A stretch of 6,132 bases of DNA from the NCBI GenBank assembly GCA_947445045.1, contig CANFCA010000073.1, forward strand, positions 1 through 6,132, written 5' to 3'. Made by a program: the position numbers and the translations under genes. Below are positions 1-5,720 of the stretch, piece by piece. The stretch comes from Gallionellaceae bacterium. GTDB taxonomy: Bacteria; Pseudomonadota; Gammaproteobacteria; Burkholderiales; Gallionellaceae. The first letter of the stretch is position 1, and every line of letters begins with the position of its first letter. Under the pieces are notes generated by a model that was given only the letters and a program-made list of their open reading frames with translations, made no database searches and had not been told where the DNA came from.

Positions 1-1
1 A

Positions 2-376
2 GGCGTGGAACGCGAGTTGTTTGGCGGGGATCCACACACCACCAATAATCGTATGGAATTGATGGGTGCAATTTCGGCTTTGGAAGCATTGAAACGACAC
101 TGCCACGTCAAGTTACACACGGACTCCAAATACGTGCTGCAAGGCATTACCGAGTGGATGGAAAATTGGAAAAAGCGCGGCTGGAAAACCGCCGACAAAA
201 AACCCGTGAAGAATGAGGACTTGTGGCGCAGGTTAGATGCGCTAGTCGTACAGCACGACATCGAATGGATTTGGGTTAAAGGACACGCGGGGCACGAAGG
301 CAACGAACGCGCCGATGCGTTGGCAAATTTGGGTGTGGAAACTGTGTTGCAGAGCGCGGAGAAAAGTCATGCGTAG
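2..376 (+). CDS. rnhA: Ribonuclease HI, 5'-truncated by window edge
   Basis: RNase HI cleaves the RNA strand of RNA-DNA hybrids in the cytoplasm, removing R-loops and replication primers. The visible part follows E. coli RNase HI closely: TTNNRMELM carries the second catalytic acid (Glu, codon 56-58, E. coli E48), HTDSKYV the third (Asp, 122-124, D70), GHAGH the mobile His (284-286, H124), and ERADALA the last Asp (314-316, D134). The basic handle is present as [17 protein letters not shown]. The reading frame is open to the window edge. The GTG at 5 is not the start: by alignment it corresponds to about residue 31, so roughly 30 residues, including the first catalytic Asp (D10), lie upstream. 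Full length would be about 153 residues, normal for the family. The stop codon lies inside the start region of dnaQ, an 8-base overlap. Family assignment is near certain. Confidence 0.97.
   Translation, partial: GVERELFGGDPHTTNNRMELMGAISALEALKRHCHVKLHTDSKYVLQGITEWMENWKKRGWKTADKKPVKNEDLWRRLDALVVQHDIEWIWVKGHAGHEGNERADALANLGVETVLQSAEKSHA
358..362 (+). promoter_or_regulatory. Ribosome binding site of dnaQ
   Basis: GGAGA lies within the last rnhA codons and ends 6 bases before the ATG at 369. It supports that start over the in-frame upstream ATG at 315, which would add 18 residues read out of frame from the conserved end of rnhA. Confidence 0.75.
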
Positions 377-1070
377 AATAGTATTGGATACGGAAACCAC
401 CGGTCTCAGCCCGCAGCAAGGGCATCGCGTGATTGAGCTGGCTGCGATTGAATTGGATGGCAGAAAGATTTCACTGCGTCGTTTTCATCGTTATCTCAAT
501 CCTGAACGCGAAATTGATGCGGGGGCAGCAGCAGTGCACGGTCTGACCTACGAACGTTTGCAAAACGAAGCAAAGTTTGCTGACATTGCCACGAGCTTTT
601 TGGAATTTATTGCTGGCGCTGAATTGATTATTCACAACGCGCCATTTGATATGGGTTTCTTAAACCATGAGCTGAGTTTATTGGGTCTGCCAGCTTTGCA
701 AAACGAGGTGATAGATACCCTGAAGTTAGCGCGTGAAATGCATCCGGGCAAAAAAAATAGCTTGGACGCGCTGTGCAGTCGTTATGAAATCGACAATACG
801 CATCGCACGTTGCACGGCGCGTTGCTGGATACTGAACTCCTTGCTGAAGCTTATTTTGCAATGACACGCGGTCAGCATAGTTTTCTCGGAGATGATGACA
901 CCCCTGTTATACGCAAAGCAGCCGTATTTAATACCGATGGGTCGCGTCCTCAGTTGCGCGTGCTACAACCTAGTGAGGCTGAATTAGCGGCGCATGCGCA
1001 GCAAATGATCGACCTCGACAAGACCAGCAAACATGCGTGCTTGTGGAATAAATTAGACAATATTGTATGA
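369..1070 (+). CDS. dnaQ: DNA polymerase III epsilon subunit, 3'-5' proofreading exonuclease
   Basis: Epsilon removes misincorporated nucleotides as part of the polymerase III core with alpha and theta. The 233-residue protein has all DEDDh exonuclease motifs: Exo I DTETTG (D7, E9), Exo [11 protein letters not shown] (D94) and Exo [17 protein letters not shown] (H149, D154). These match E. coli D12, E14, D103, H162 and D167. After the exonuclease domain, GQHSFLG (about 168-174) lines up with the E. coli beta-clamp-binding segment QTSMAF. The C-terminal segment EAELAAH to ACLW resembles the tail that docks on the alpha PHP domain, so this looks like a true replicative epsilon rather than a stand-alone exonuclease. 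The E. coli protein ends just after CLW, whereas this one continues with NKLDNIV. Start 369 is chosen from the RBS and because the protein begins immediately before Exo I. It overlaps rnhA by 8 bases and the next gene by 4. Adjacent rnhA and dnaQ are common in proteobacteria, though often divergent in enterics. Confidence 0.96.
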   Translation: MRRIVLDTETTGLSPQQGHRVIELAAIELDGRKISLRRFHRYLNPEREIDAGAAAVHGLTYERLQNEAKFADIATSFLEFIAGAELIIHNAPFDMGFLNHELSLLGLPALQNEVIDTLKLAREMHPGKKNSLDALCSRYEIDNTHRTLHGALLDTELLAEAYFAMTRGQHSFLGDDDTPVIRKAAVFNTDGSRPQLRVLQPSEAELAAHAQQMIDLDKTSKHACLWNKLDNIV

Positions 1071-1927
1071 AGCGCACCAACTGGACGCGCCGTATGGCCC
1101 GTGGATTGGGCGTTATAGCAATGCTATATGTGGCAGCTTGCGCCTATATGTGGGCAATGCAAAAGCAGATCGTATTCTTACCATCACCGATTTTTCAAAC
1201 TACCCCAGACCGCTTGGGGATGAAGTTTGAAGACTTGCGCATCGTAGTAGGTGAGGGCGCAGAGAAGGCAGAGTTACATGGCTGGTGGATACCTTCCGAT
1301 AAAATGGATGCAGTGACTTTTCTGTATTTGCATGGCAACTATCGCAATATTGCCAATAATCTTGAACACACCTTGCGTTTACATAATTTAGGCTACAACG
1401 TATTGCTTGTGGATTATCGAGGCTTTGGTAAAAGCACAGGCAAGCCGAGTGAAGCGAATGCCTATCAAGATGCCGAAGCGTCTTGGCAATACCTACTTAA
1501 AGTACGCAACATAAAACCTACTCAAGTCTTTATTTACGGTCACTCTTTGGGAGGTTCGATAGCGGTTGACCTAGCCACCCATCACCCAGAAGCAGCAGCT
1601 GTGGTTACCGAAAGCACGTTTACTTCGATGCAAGCGATGGGTGAAATAGAATACGGATTTTTACCTGTGGGTTTACTACTTAACCAGCGTTTCGATACTA
1701 TCGAAAAAATCAAGCAACTGAAAATTCCATTGTTAATGATACATGGCACGTGGGATAAAAAAGTGCCCGTCGAGATGGCACAACATCTTTACGCTGTCGC
1801 GCCGCATCCTAAATCACTGTTACTCATTGAAGGGGGTGAGCATAACAATAGCGGCACCATTGCTTGGTTGGAGTATCGTGATGCCTTGTTAGCTTTTGTT
1901 GCCAAGTATTCGAGGACTAGCCAATGA
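1067..1927 (+). CDS. Membrane-anchored alpha/beta hydrolase (COG1073/Bem46-like)
   Basis: This is a 286-residue serine hydrolase of the alpha/beta fold. The likely triad is S160 in the nucleophile elbow GHSLGG, D230 in HGTWDKKVP and H259 in GGEHNN. HGN at 89-91 is the expected oxyanion-hole motif, and DYRGFGKSTGKPSE (about 116-129) is typical of the ABHD13/Bem46/YfhR-like group. The N-terminus is basic ([12 protein letters not shown]) followed by a hydrophobic stretch at about 13-31, so the catalytic domain probably faces the periplasm on a single anchor. Within this stretch V22-A23-A24-C25 fits a loose lipobox, so lipoprotein processing is an alternative to an uncleaved anchor. The substrate is unknown; family members are usually esterases or thioesterases of undefined role. 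The start overlaps the dnaQ stop as ATGA. No Shine-Dalgarno sequence is visible at useful spacing, which suggests coupled translation. The family is secure, the function is not. Confidence 0.9.
   Translation: MKRTNWTRRMARGLGVIAMLYVAACAYMWAMQKQIVFLPSPIFQTTPDRLGMKFEDLRIVVGEGAEKAELHGWWIPSDKMDAVTFLYLHGNYRNIANNLEHTLRLHNLGYNVLLVDYRGFGKSTGKPSEANAYQDAEASWQYLLKVRNIKPTQVFIYGHSLGGSIAVDLATHHPEAAAVVTESTFTSMQAMGEIEYGFLPVGLLLNQRFDTIEKIKQLKIPLLMIHGTWDKKVPVEMAQHLYAVAPHPKSLLLIEGGEHNNSGTIAWLEYRDALLAFVAKYSRTSQ
1912..1916 (+). promoter_or_regulatory. Ribosome binding site of ldhA
   Basis: GAGGA lies in the last codons of the hydrolase gene, 7 bases before the ATG at 1924. Although ldhA is coupled by an ATGA overlap, it also has its own good initiation signal. 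Confidence 0.7.
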
Positions 1928-2928
1928 AAATCGCCGTTTGCAGCACGCAATCTTATGATCGGAAATTTCTGGCTGAAGCCAATCGAGAATTTGCTCACGA
2001 ATTGACCTTTTTTGATGCGCACTTGAATGAAGAAACTTGGCGAATGGTGGCGGGTTTTCCTACCGTGTGCGTATTCGTCAACGATACTTTGAACGCAGCG
2101 GTGTTGACTAACCTCGCCGAACAAGGCACGCGTTTGATCGCTCTGCGCTGTGCGGGTTTCAATAATGTGGATGTGCAAGCCGCTACCGACTTGGGTTTGA
2201 AGGTTGTGCGTGTACCCGCCTATTCGCCACACTCTGTGGCAGAGCATAGTGTGGCTTTGATGATGGCGCTGAATCGTAAGATTCCTCGTGCTTATAATCG
2301 CGTGCGTGATGGAAACTTTGCACTGGAAGGATTGCTGGGTTTTGAATTACGCGGCAAGACCGTCGGTATCATCGGTACGGGAAGAATAGGCGCTGCTGTG
2401 GCCGGAATTCTGCATGGCTTTGGTTGCCGGCTAATCGCGTATGATCCGCAACCCAGTTCTGAATGTATCAGCCTCGGTGTGGAGTATGTGTCGTTGCAAC
2501 AACTCTACGCAGCCAGCGACATTATAACGCTACATAGTCCTCTTAATAAACAATCGCTACATCTGATTAACGCGGCGGCAGTGGCGCAAATGAAGCGTGG
2601 TGTGATGCTCATTAACACCAGCCGTGGCGGCGTGATAGATACACCAGCGGTGATTGCGGGTCTGAAGTCATGCAAGATTGGCTATCTGGGTTTGGATGTG
2701 TATGAGCAGGAAGGCGATCTGTTCTTTCAGGATTTATCCAATCAGGTGATCCAAGATGATATGTTCGAGCGTCTGCTAACTTTTCCCAATGTGCTGATTA
2801 CAGGGCATCAGGGATTTTTTACCCAAGAAGCGTTGACCAGCATTGCGCAAACCACGCTACAAAATATCAGTTTGTTTGAAAAAACAGGCCAATGTCAAAA
2901 TCAAGTCACTATGGAATTATTAAGATGA
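1924..2928 (+). CDS. ldhA: D-lactate dehydrogenase, NAD-dependent (fermentative)
   Basis: This enzyme reduces pyruvate to D-lactate with NADH in the cytoplasm, regenerating NAD+ during fermentation. The 334-residue protein follows E. coli LdhA along its length with almost no gaps: the start MKIAVCSTQSYD, LIALRCAGFNNVD and VVRVPAYSPHSVAEH in the substrate domain, then the Rossmann motif GTGRIG (151-156) with an acidic residue at the end of the next strand (D174 in YDP), which indicates NAD rather than NADP. The catalytic residues of the D-2-hydroxyacid dehydrogenase family are present: R234 in NTSRGG, E263 in DVYEQEGDLFF and H295 in TGHQGFF. The LdhA-type loop SNQVIQDDMFERL separates it from phosphoglycerate and glyoxylate-type relatives. 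The C-terminus is slightly longer than in E. coli and its coding overlaps the next gene by ATGA. Related 2-hydroxyacid specificity cannot be fully excluded. The location in a replication-gene operon is unusual. Confidence 0.94.
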   Translation: MKIAVCSTQSYDRKFLAEANREFAHELTFFDAHLNEETWRMVAGFPTVCVFVNDTLNAAVLTNLAEQGTRLIALRCAGFNNVDVQAATDLGLKVVRVPAYSPHSVAEHSVALMMALNRKIPRAYNRVRDGNFALEGLLGFELRGKTVGIIGTGRIGAAVAGILHGFGCRLIAYDPQPSSECISLGVEYVSLQQLYAASDIITLHSPLNKQSLHLINAAAVAQMKRGVMLINTSRGGVIDTPAVIAGLKSCKIGYLGLDVYEQEGDLFFQDLSNQVIQDDMFERLLTFPNVLITGHQGFFTQEALTSIAQTTLQNISLFEKTGQCQNQVTMELLR

Positions 2929-4139
2929 AAATAGATGTAATCATAATCGGCTCAGGCGCAGCAGGCATGATGTGCGCGTTGCAGGCTGGGCAGCGCGGTC
3001 GTTCAGTGGTGTTGCTCGACCACTCAAAAAAGCTTGCGGAAAAAATTCGTATCTCAGGTGGCGGGCGGTGTAACTTCACCAATATCAACACCAAACCTGA
3101 AAATTTTATTTCCGAGAATCCGAGTTTTTGTCGCTCGGCATTGGCGCGTTACACACCGAACGACTTCATCGCACTGCTGCAAAAACACAGCATCGGCTTT
3201 CATGAAAAAACCTTGGGCCAATTATTCTGTGATGAAGAATCCGAAGCGGTGATCGCCATGTTGCGCAGTGAATGTGAGGCGGCAGGGGTGAAGCGTTTTA
3301 TGAGCTGCGAAGTCGAGGAAATCAAACATACGCCTTACACCGGCGAACAAGGCTTGGGCAAGAAGGCCAAGTTTTACGTCACCACCTCGCGCGGCGAATT
3401 TGAGGCTGTGTCATTGGTCATTGCCACGGGTGGTTTGTCCATCCCCAAAACGGGCGCGACCCCTTATGGTTACCATGTTGCAGAACAGTTCGGCATACCT
3501 ATCACCAAGCTCAAAGCGGGATTAGTTCCGCTGACATTTGCGCCTGATGATTGGAAGCCTTACTCCGAGTTAACCGGCGTTTCATTTGATGCCATCGTCA
3601 GCGCAGGTAAACAATCGTTTCGAGAAAACGTGCTGGTTACCCATCGCGGCTTGAGTGGCCCAGCTATCTTGCAAGCCTCATCGTATTGGCAACACGGTAC
3701 ACCGTTGCACATCAATATGCTGCCGGATGCCGATATGGAAGCTGTGTTGACCGAAAATAAAGTCAGCAAAAAACTGCTGAGTAATTTCCTCACCACGTGG
3801 TTTGCCAAAAGCTTCGCCGATGTGTGGTGCGCGCAATTGGCTGAGACCACGAAGATTGAAAACAAACCGCTCAATCAATACAACGATAAACAGCGCAAAC
3901 AAATCGTTGCCGCGCTGCACGATTGGCAAGTCACGCCATCAGGCACGATGGGCTACGCTAAAGCCGAAGTTACCTGCGGCGGCATCGACACTCGTGCGCT
4001 ATCTTCTAAAACCATGGAATGCAACGACGTGCCGGGACTGTATTTTATTGGCGAAGTGGTGGATGTCACGGGGTGGTTAGGCGGCTACAACTTCCAGTGG
4101 GCATGGGCCTCAGGGTATGCAGCGGGGCAGGCGGTTTAA
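2925..4139 (+). CDS. HI0933/YhiN-family FAD-dependent oxidoreductase
   Basis: This is a 404-residue flavoprotein of the HI0933/YhiN/BaiN family, related in fold to other FAD-binding oxidoreductases. The FAD-binding dinucleotide motif GSGAAG is at 9-14, near the N-terminus as expected. Family signatures follow: SGGGRCNFTN (44-53), EKTLGQLFCD (94-103), the second FAD-contacting segment VIATGGLSIPKTGATPYGY (165-183), THRGLSGPAILQ (239-250), AEVTCGGID (347-355) and a strongly conserved C-terminus from GLYFIGEVVDVTGWLGGYN to FQWAWASG (about 371-397). Length is normal. The physiological substrate of most family members is unknown; BaiN in gut clostridia has been linked to bile acid metabolism, which should not be transferred here. 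Start 2925 is preferred over an in-frame ATG at 2892 because the protein then begins MKIDVIIIGSG and overlaps the ldhA stop as ATGA. A GGA at 2913-2915 lies 9 bases upstream. It is the last gene of the overlapping run. Confidence 0.93.
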   Translation: MKIDVIIIGSGAAGMMCALQAGQRGRSVVLLDHSKKLAEKIRISGGGRCNFTNINTKPENFISENPSFCRSALARYTPNDFIALLQKHSIGFHEKTLGQLFCDEESEAVIAMLRSECEAAGVKRFMSCEVEEIKHTPYTGEQGLGKKAKFYVTTSRGEFEAVSLVIATGGLSIPKTGATPYGYHVAEQFGIPITKLKAGLVPLTFAPDDWKPYSELTGVSFDAIVSAGKQSFRENVLVTHRGLSGPAILQASSYWQHGTPLHINMLPDADMEAVLTENKVSKKLLSNFLTTWFAKSFADVWCAQLAETTKIENKPLNQYNDKQRKQIVAALHDWQVTPSGTMGYAKAEVTCGGIDTRALSSKTMECNDVPGLYFIGEVVDVTGWLGGYNFQWAWASGYAAGQAV

Positions 4140-4143
4140 GTGA

Positions 4144-4162
4144 TGCAATTGCAGCCATTGCA
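4144..4162. repeat. Short inverted repeat TGCAAT/ATTGCA
   Basis: TGCAAT (4144-4149) and ATTGCA (4157-4162) are perfect complements around a 7-base spacer. The first arm is also part of a perfect 10-base palindrome, TGCAATTGCA (4144-4153), so ATTGCA occurs twice as a direct repeat with a 9-base offset. It overlaps the promoter candidate. It may be an operator or a weak hairpin, but AT-rich repeats of this size also arise by chance. Confidence 0.3.
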
Positions 4163-4220
4163 AAAATCTCAAAATTTGCCGTACTCTATGTGAGGCTTGT
4201 GGTTTTTATTGAATGGGTTA

Positions 4221-4225
4221 AGGAG
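4221..4225 (+). promoter_or_regulatory. Ribosome binding site of lemA
   Basis: AGGAG lies 6 bases before the ATG at 4232 but only 3 bases before the adjacent in-frame ATG at 4229. This favours 4232 as the start. It also rules out the long in-frame extension back to 4019, which would read through the conserved end of the flavoprotein gene. Confidence 0.75.
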
Positions 4226-4231
4226 AGAATG

Positions 4232-4852
4232 ATGCGTAATATTTTCGTGATGTTGATGTTGATGCTGGTGGTGAGTTTGTCTGGCTGTGGCTATAACACT
4301 TTTCAGTCTGCCGACGAGGAGATTAAAGCGAGTTGGGCGGAGGTGTTGAATCAATACCAACGTCGTGCGGATTTGATACCGAATTTGGTCAATGTGGTGA
4401 AGGGTTATGCCGAGCATGAGAAAGATGTGCTGCTGGGGGTGACGGAAGCGCGCGCCAAGGTGGGTAGCATGCAAGTGACACCAGAGTTACTCAACGATGA
4501 AGCGGCGTTTGCCAAGTTTCAGGCTGCGCAAGGTCAGCTCACTTCTGCGTTGAGCCGCTTGATGGTGGTGGCGGAAAATTATCCGCAGCTCAAAGCGGAT
4601 GCCAGCTTCCGTGATTTACAGGCGCAATTGGAAGGCACGGAAAATCGCGTAACTGTGGCGCGTAATCGTTACATCGCCTCGGTGAAAGAATACAACGTGG
4701 CGGTGCGTTCATTCCCTGCCAACATCACCGCAATGATATTCGGCTACAAAGTTAAGCCTTCGCTGACGGTGGAAAATGAGAAAGAAATTTCACATGCGCC
4801 TACAGTTGATTTTGGCGCGAAGCCAGCTGCTACAACTAACTTAACTAAGTAA
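4232..4852 (+). CDS. lemA: LemA family lipoprotein
   Basis: This is a 206-residue LemA protein. Members have a membrane-anchored N-terminus and a helical-bundle domain outside the cytoplasm; their molecular role is not established. The N-terminus is MRN followed by a hydrophobic run and the lipobox L16-S17-G18-C19, so it is predicted to be cleaved by signal peptidase II and lipidated on C19. Gly rather than Asp at +2 is compatible with outer-membrane sorting. The core signature is clear: YNTFQSADEEIKASWAEV, then NQYQRRADLIPNLVNVVKGY (40-59) and EHEKDVLLGVTEARAKV, later LMVVAENYPQLKA (110-122), RDLQAQLEGTENRVTVARNRY (127-147), and the end segment YNVAVRSFPANITAMIFGYK (154-173). Length is usual for the family. 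It has a good RBS and probably starts a new transcription unit. The next gene begins 2 bases after its stop. Some LemA members end near the FGYK segment; here a polar tail of about 30 residues follows. ATG 4229 is an equally readable start, adding one Met. Confidence 0.94.
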   Translation: MRNIFVMLMLMLVVSLSGCGYNTFQSADEEIKASWAEVLNQYQRRADLIPNLVNVVKGYAEHEKDVLLGVTEARAKVGSMQVTPELLNDEAAFAKFQAAQGQLTSALSRLMVVAENYPQLKADASFRDLQAQLEGTENRVTVARNRYIASVKEYNVAVRSFPANITAMIFGYKVKPSLTVENEKEISHAPTVDFGAKPAATTNLTK

Positions 4853-4854
4853 TC

Positions 4855-5718
4855 ATGAAACTTCATTTAGCGCGAGGTTTATTCTTCGCGCTATTTTTTA
4901 TTCAAGTCGCGTTGGCGGAAGTCGCTGTTCCGCCGCTGACCGCGCATGTGGCAGATTTAACTAATACGTTAGATAGTAGCCAAGTTCAATCCCTCGATAC
5001 GCAGTTAGCCGAGTTTGAAAAGACCAAAGGCGCACAACTTGCTGTGTTAATGCTGCCTACCACTCAGCCTGAAACCATTGAGCAATATAGCTTGCGTGTG
5101 GTGGAGCAATGGAAGCTGGGGCGTAAAAAGGTTGATGACGGTGCGTTACTCATCATTGCCAAAGATGATCGCAAGATGCGCATTGAGGTCGGGTACGGGC
5201 TGGAAGGTGCGCTCAACGATGCAACGGCAAAGCGCATCATCGCAGAGGTGATTACGCCGCTATTTAAGCAAGGCAACTTTGCGGCTGGGATTGAAGCGGG
5301 GTTGCAGTCCATGATGCAAGTGGTGGGTGGCGAGCCTTTACCTGCACCTGTTGCGCAGCAGGGCAGTAAGTCAGCTCCTAATTTTGAGACGATGATCGTA
5401 CTCACCTTTGTATTGGTTGTGGTGGTTGGCGGAATGTTGCGCACGGTGTTAGGTCGTTTGCCCGCAGCGGGCTTAGTTGGCGGAATCGCAGGTGGTTTAG
5501 CTTGGTGGATTTTAATGCCTGTGTTTGGTGCCGTTGCAGTTGGCGTGGTTGCCTTCGTTTTATCTTTACTCAGCGGTACAGCACGCAACGCAGGGAGCGT
5601 TCGTTCTGGTCGAGGCGGCTTTGGTGGCGATGTTTTCACCGGAGGTGGCAGTGGGAGTAGTTGGGGCGGCGGTGGAGGGGGCGGGTTTGGTGGTGGCGGT
5701 GCGTCAGGAGGATGGTAA
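4855..5718 (+). CDS. Exported TPM-domain protein with membrane segments and Gly-rich tail (YgcG-like)
   Basis: This 287-residue protein has, in order, a signal peptide (about 1-21, MKLHLARG, a hydrophobic core and a likely AlaXAla cleavage at ALA), a TPM domain (about 25-158; Pfam TPM_phosphatase, also in TLP18.3/Psb32), a hydrophobic segment at about 179-197, a Gly/Ala-rich hydrophobic region at about 204-240 that could form one or two more spans, and a Gly/Ser-rich tail ending GGASGGW. TPM landmarks are VADLTNTLD (32-40), KKVDDGALLIIAKDDRKMRIEVGYG (about 91-115), LEGALND (116-122) and FKQGNFAAGIEAG (137-149). The TPM domain should lie in the periplasm. Some plant TPM proteins have reported phosphatase activity, but for bacterial YgcG-like proteins the function is unproven. 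It starts 2 bases after lemA with no visible Shine-Dalgarno sequence, so translation probably depends on lemA. Pairing with LemA is a recurrent arrangement that suggests a shared envelope role. Confidence 0.92.
   Translation: MKLHLARGLFFALFFIQVALAEVAVPPLTAHVADLTNTLDSSQVQSLDTQLAEFEKTKGAQLAVLMLPTTQPETIEQYSLRVVEQWKLGRKKVDDGALLIIAKDDRKMRIEVGYGLEGALNDATAKRIIAEVITPLFKQGNFAAGIEAGLQSMMQVVGGEPLPAPVAQQGSKSAPNFETMIVLTFVLVVVVGGMLRTVLGRLPAAGLVGGIAGGLAWWILMPVFGAVAVGVVAFVLSLLSGTARNAGSVRSGRGGFGGDVFTGGGSGSSWGGGGGGGFGGGGASGGW
5706..5711 (+). promoter_or_regulatory. Strong ribosome binding site inside the Gly-rich tail codons
   Basis: A full AGGAGG lies 9 bases before the ATG at 5721. It is formed by the Ser-Gly-Gly codons (TCA GGA GGA) of the conserved GGASGGW terminus of the upstream gene, which otherwise encodes Gly mostly with GGT and GGC here. 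It fixes the start of the second TPM gene. Confidence 0.8.
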
Positions 5719-5720
5719 CT

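Larger units (their letters stand above)
4140..4228 (+). promoter_or_regulatory. Intergenic leader before lemA with weak promoter candidate
   Basis: This is the only sizeable gap in the window and the natural place for a promoter of the lemA module. The best sigma70-like pair I can find is TTGCAA (4158-4163) and TACTCT (4182-4187), 18 bases apart, which matches the consensus only moderately at -35 and poorly at -10. No stable GC-rich hairpin followed by a T run is present, so I cannot support a terminator for the upstream operon. The region could equally be read through. Confidence 0.25.

Noticed and set aside
315..368. Upstream in-frame ATG extending dnaQ by 18 residues
   Set aside because: The extension reads the conserved end of rnhA in another frame, has no matching family sequence, and the RBS at 358-362 points to 369.
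1789..2247. Minus-strand ORF of 152 residues
   Set aside because: It lies antisense to the hydrolase end and ldhA start, both confidently coding, and shows no recognisable domain.
2892..2924. Upstream in-frame ATG for the flavoprotein
   Set aside because: It lies well inside ldhA. Start 2925 gives the ATGA overlap and the normal short N-terminus before the FAD motif.
3560..3929. Two overlapping minus-strand ORFs, and a plus-strand out-of-frame ORF at 3802-4080
   Set aside because: All lie within the well-conserved flavoprotein gene and show no domain or initiation signal of their own.
4140..4180. Rho-independent terminator after the flavoprotein gene
   Set aside because: The only hairpin has a 6-base AT-rich stem followed by A residues on the plus strand, with no T run.
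4019..4231. LemA extended back to 4019
   Set aside because: This stretch is the conserved flavoprotein C-terminus in another frame, and the extension would bury the lipoprotein signal of LemA.
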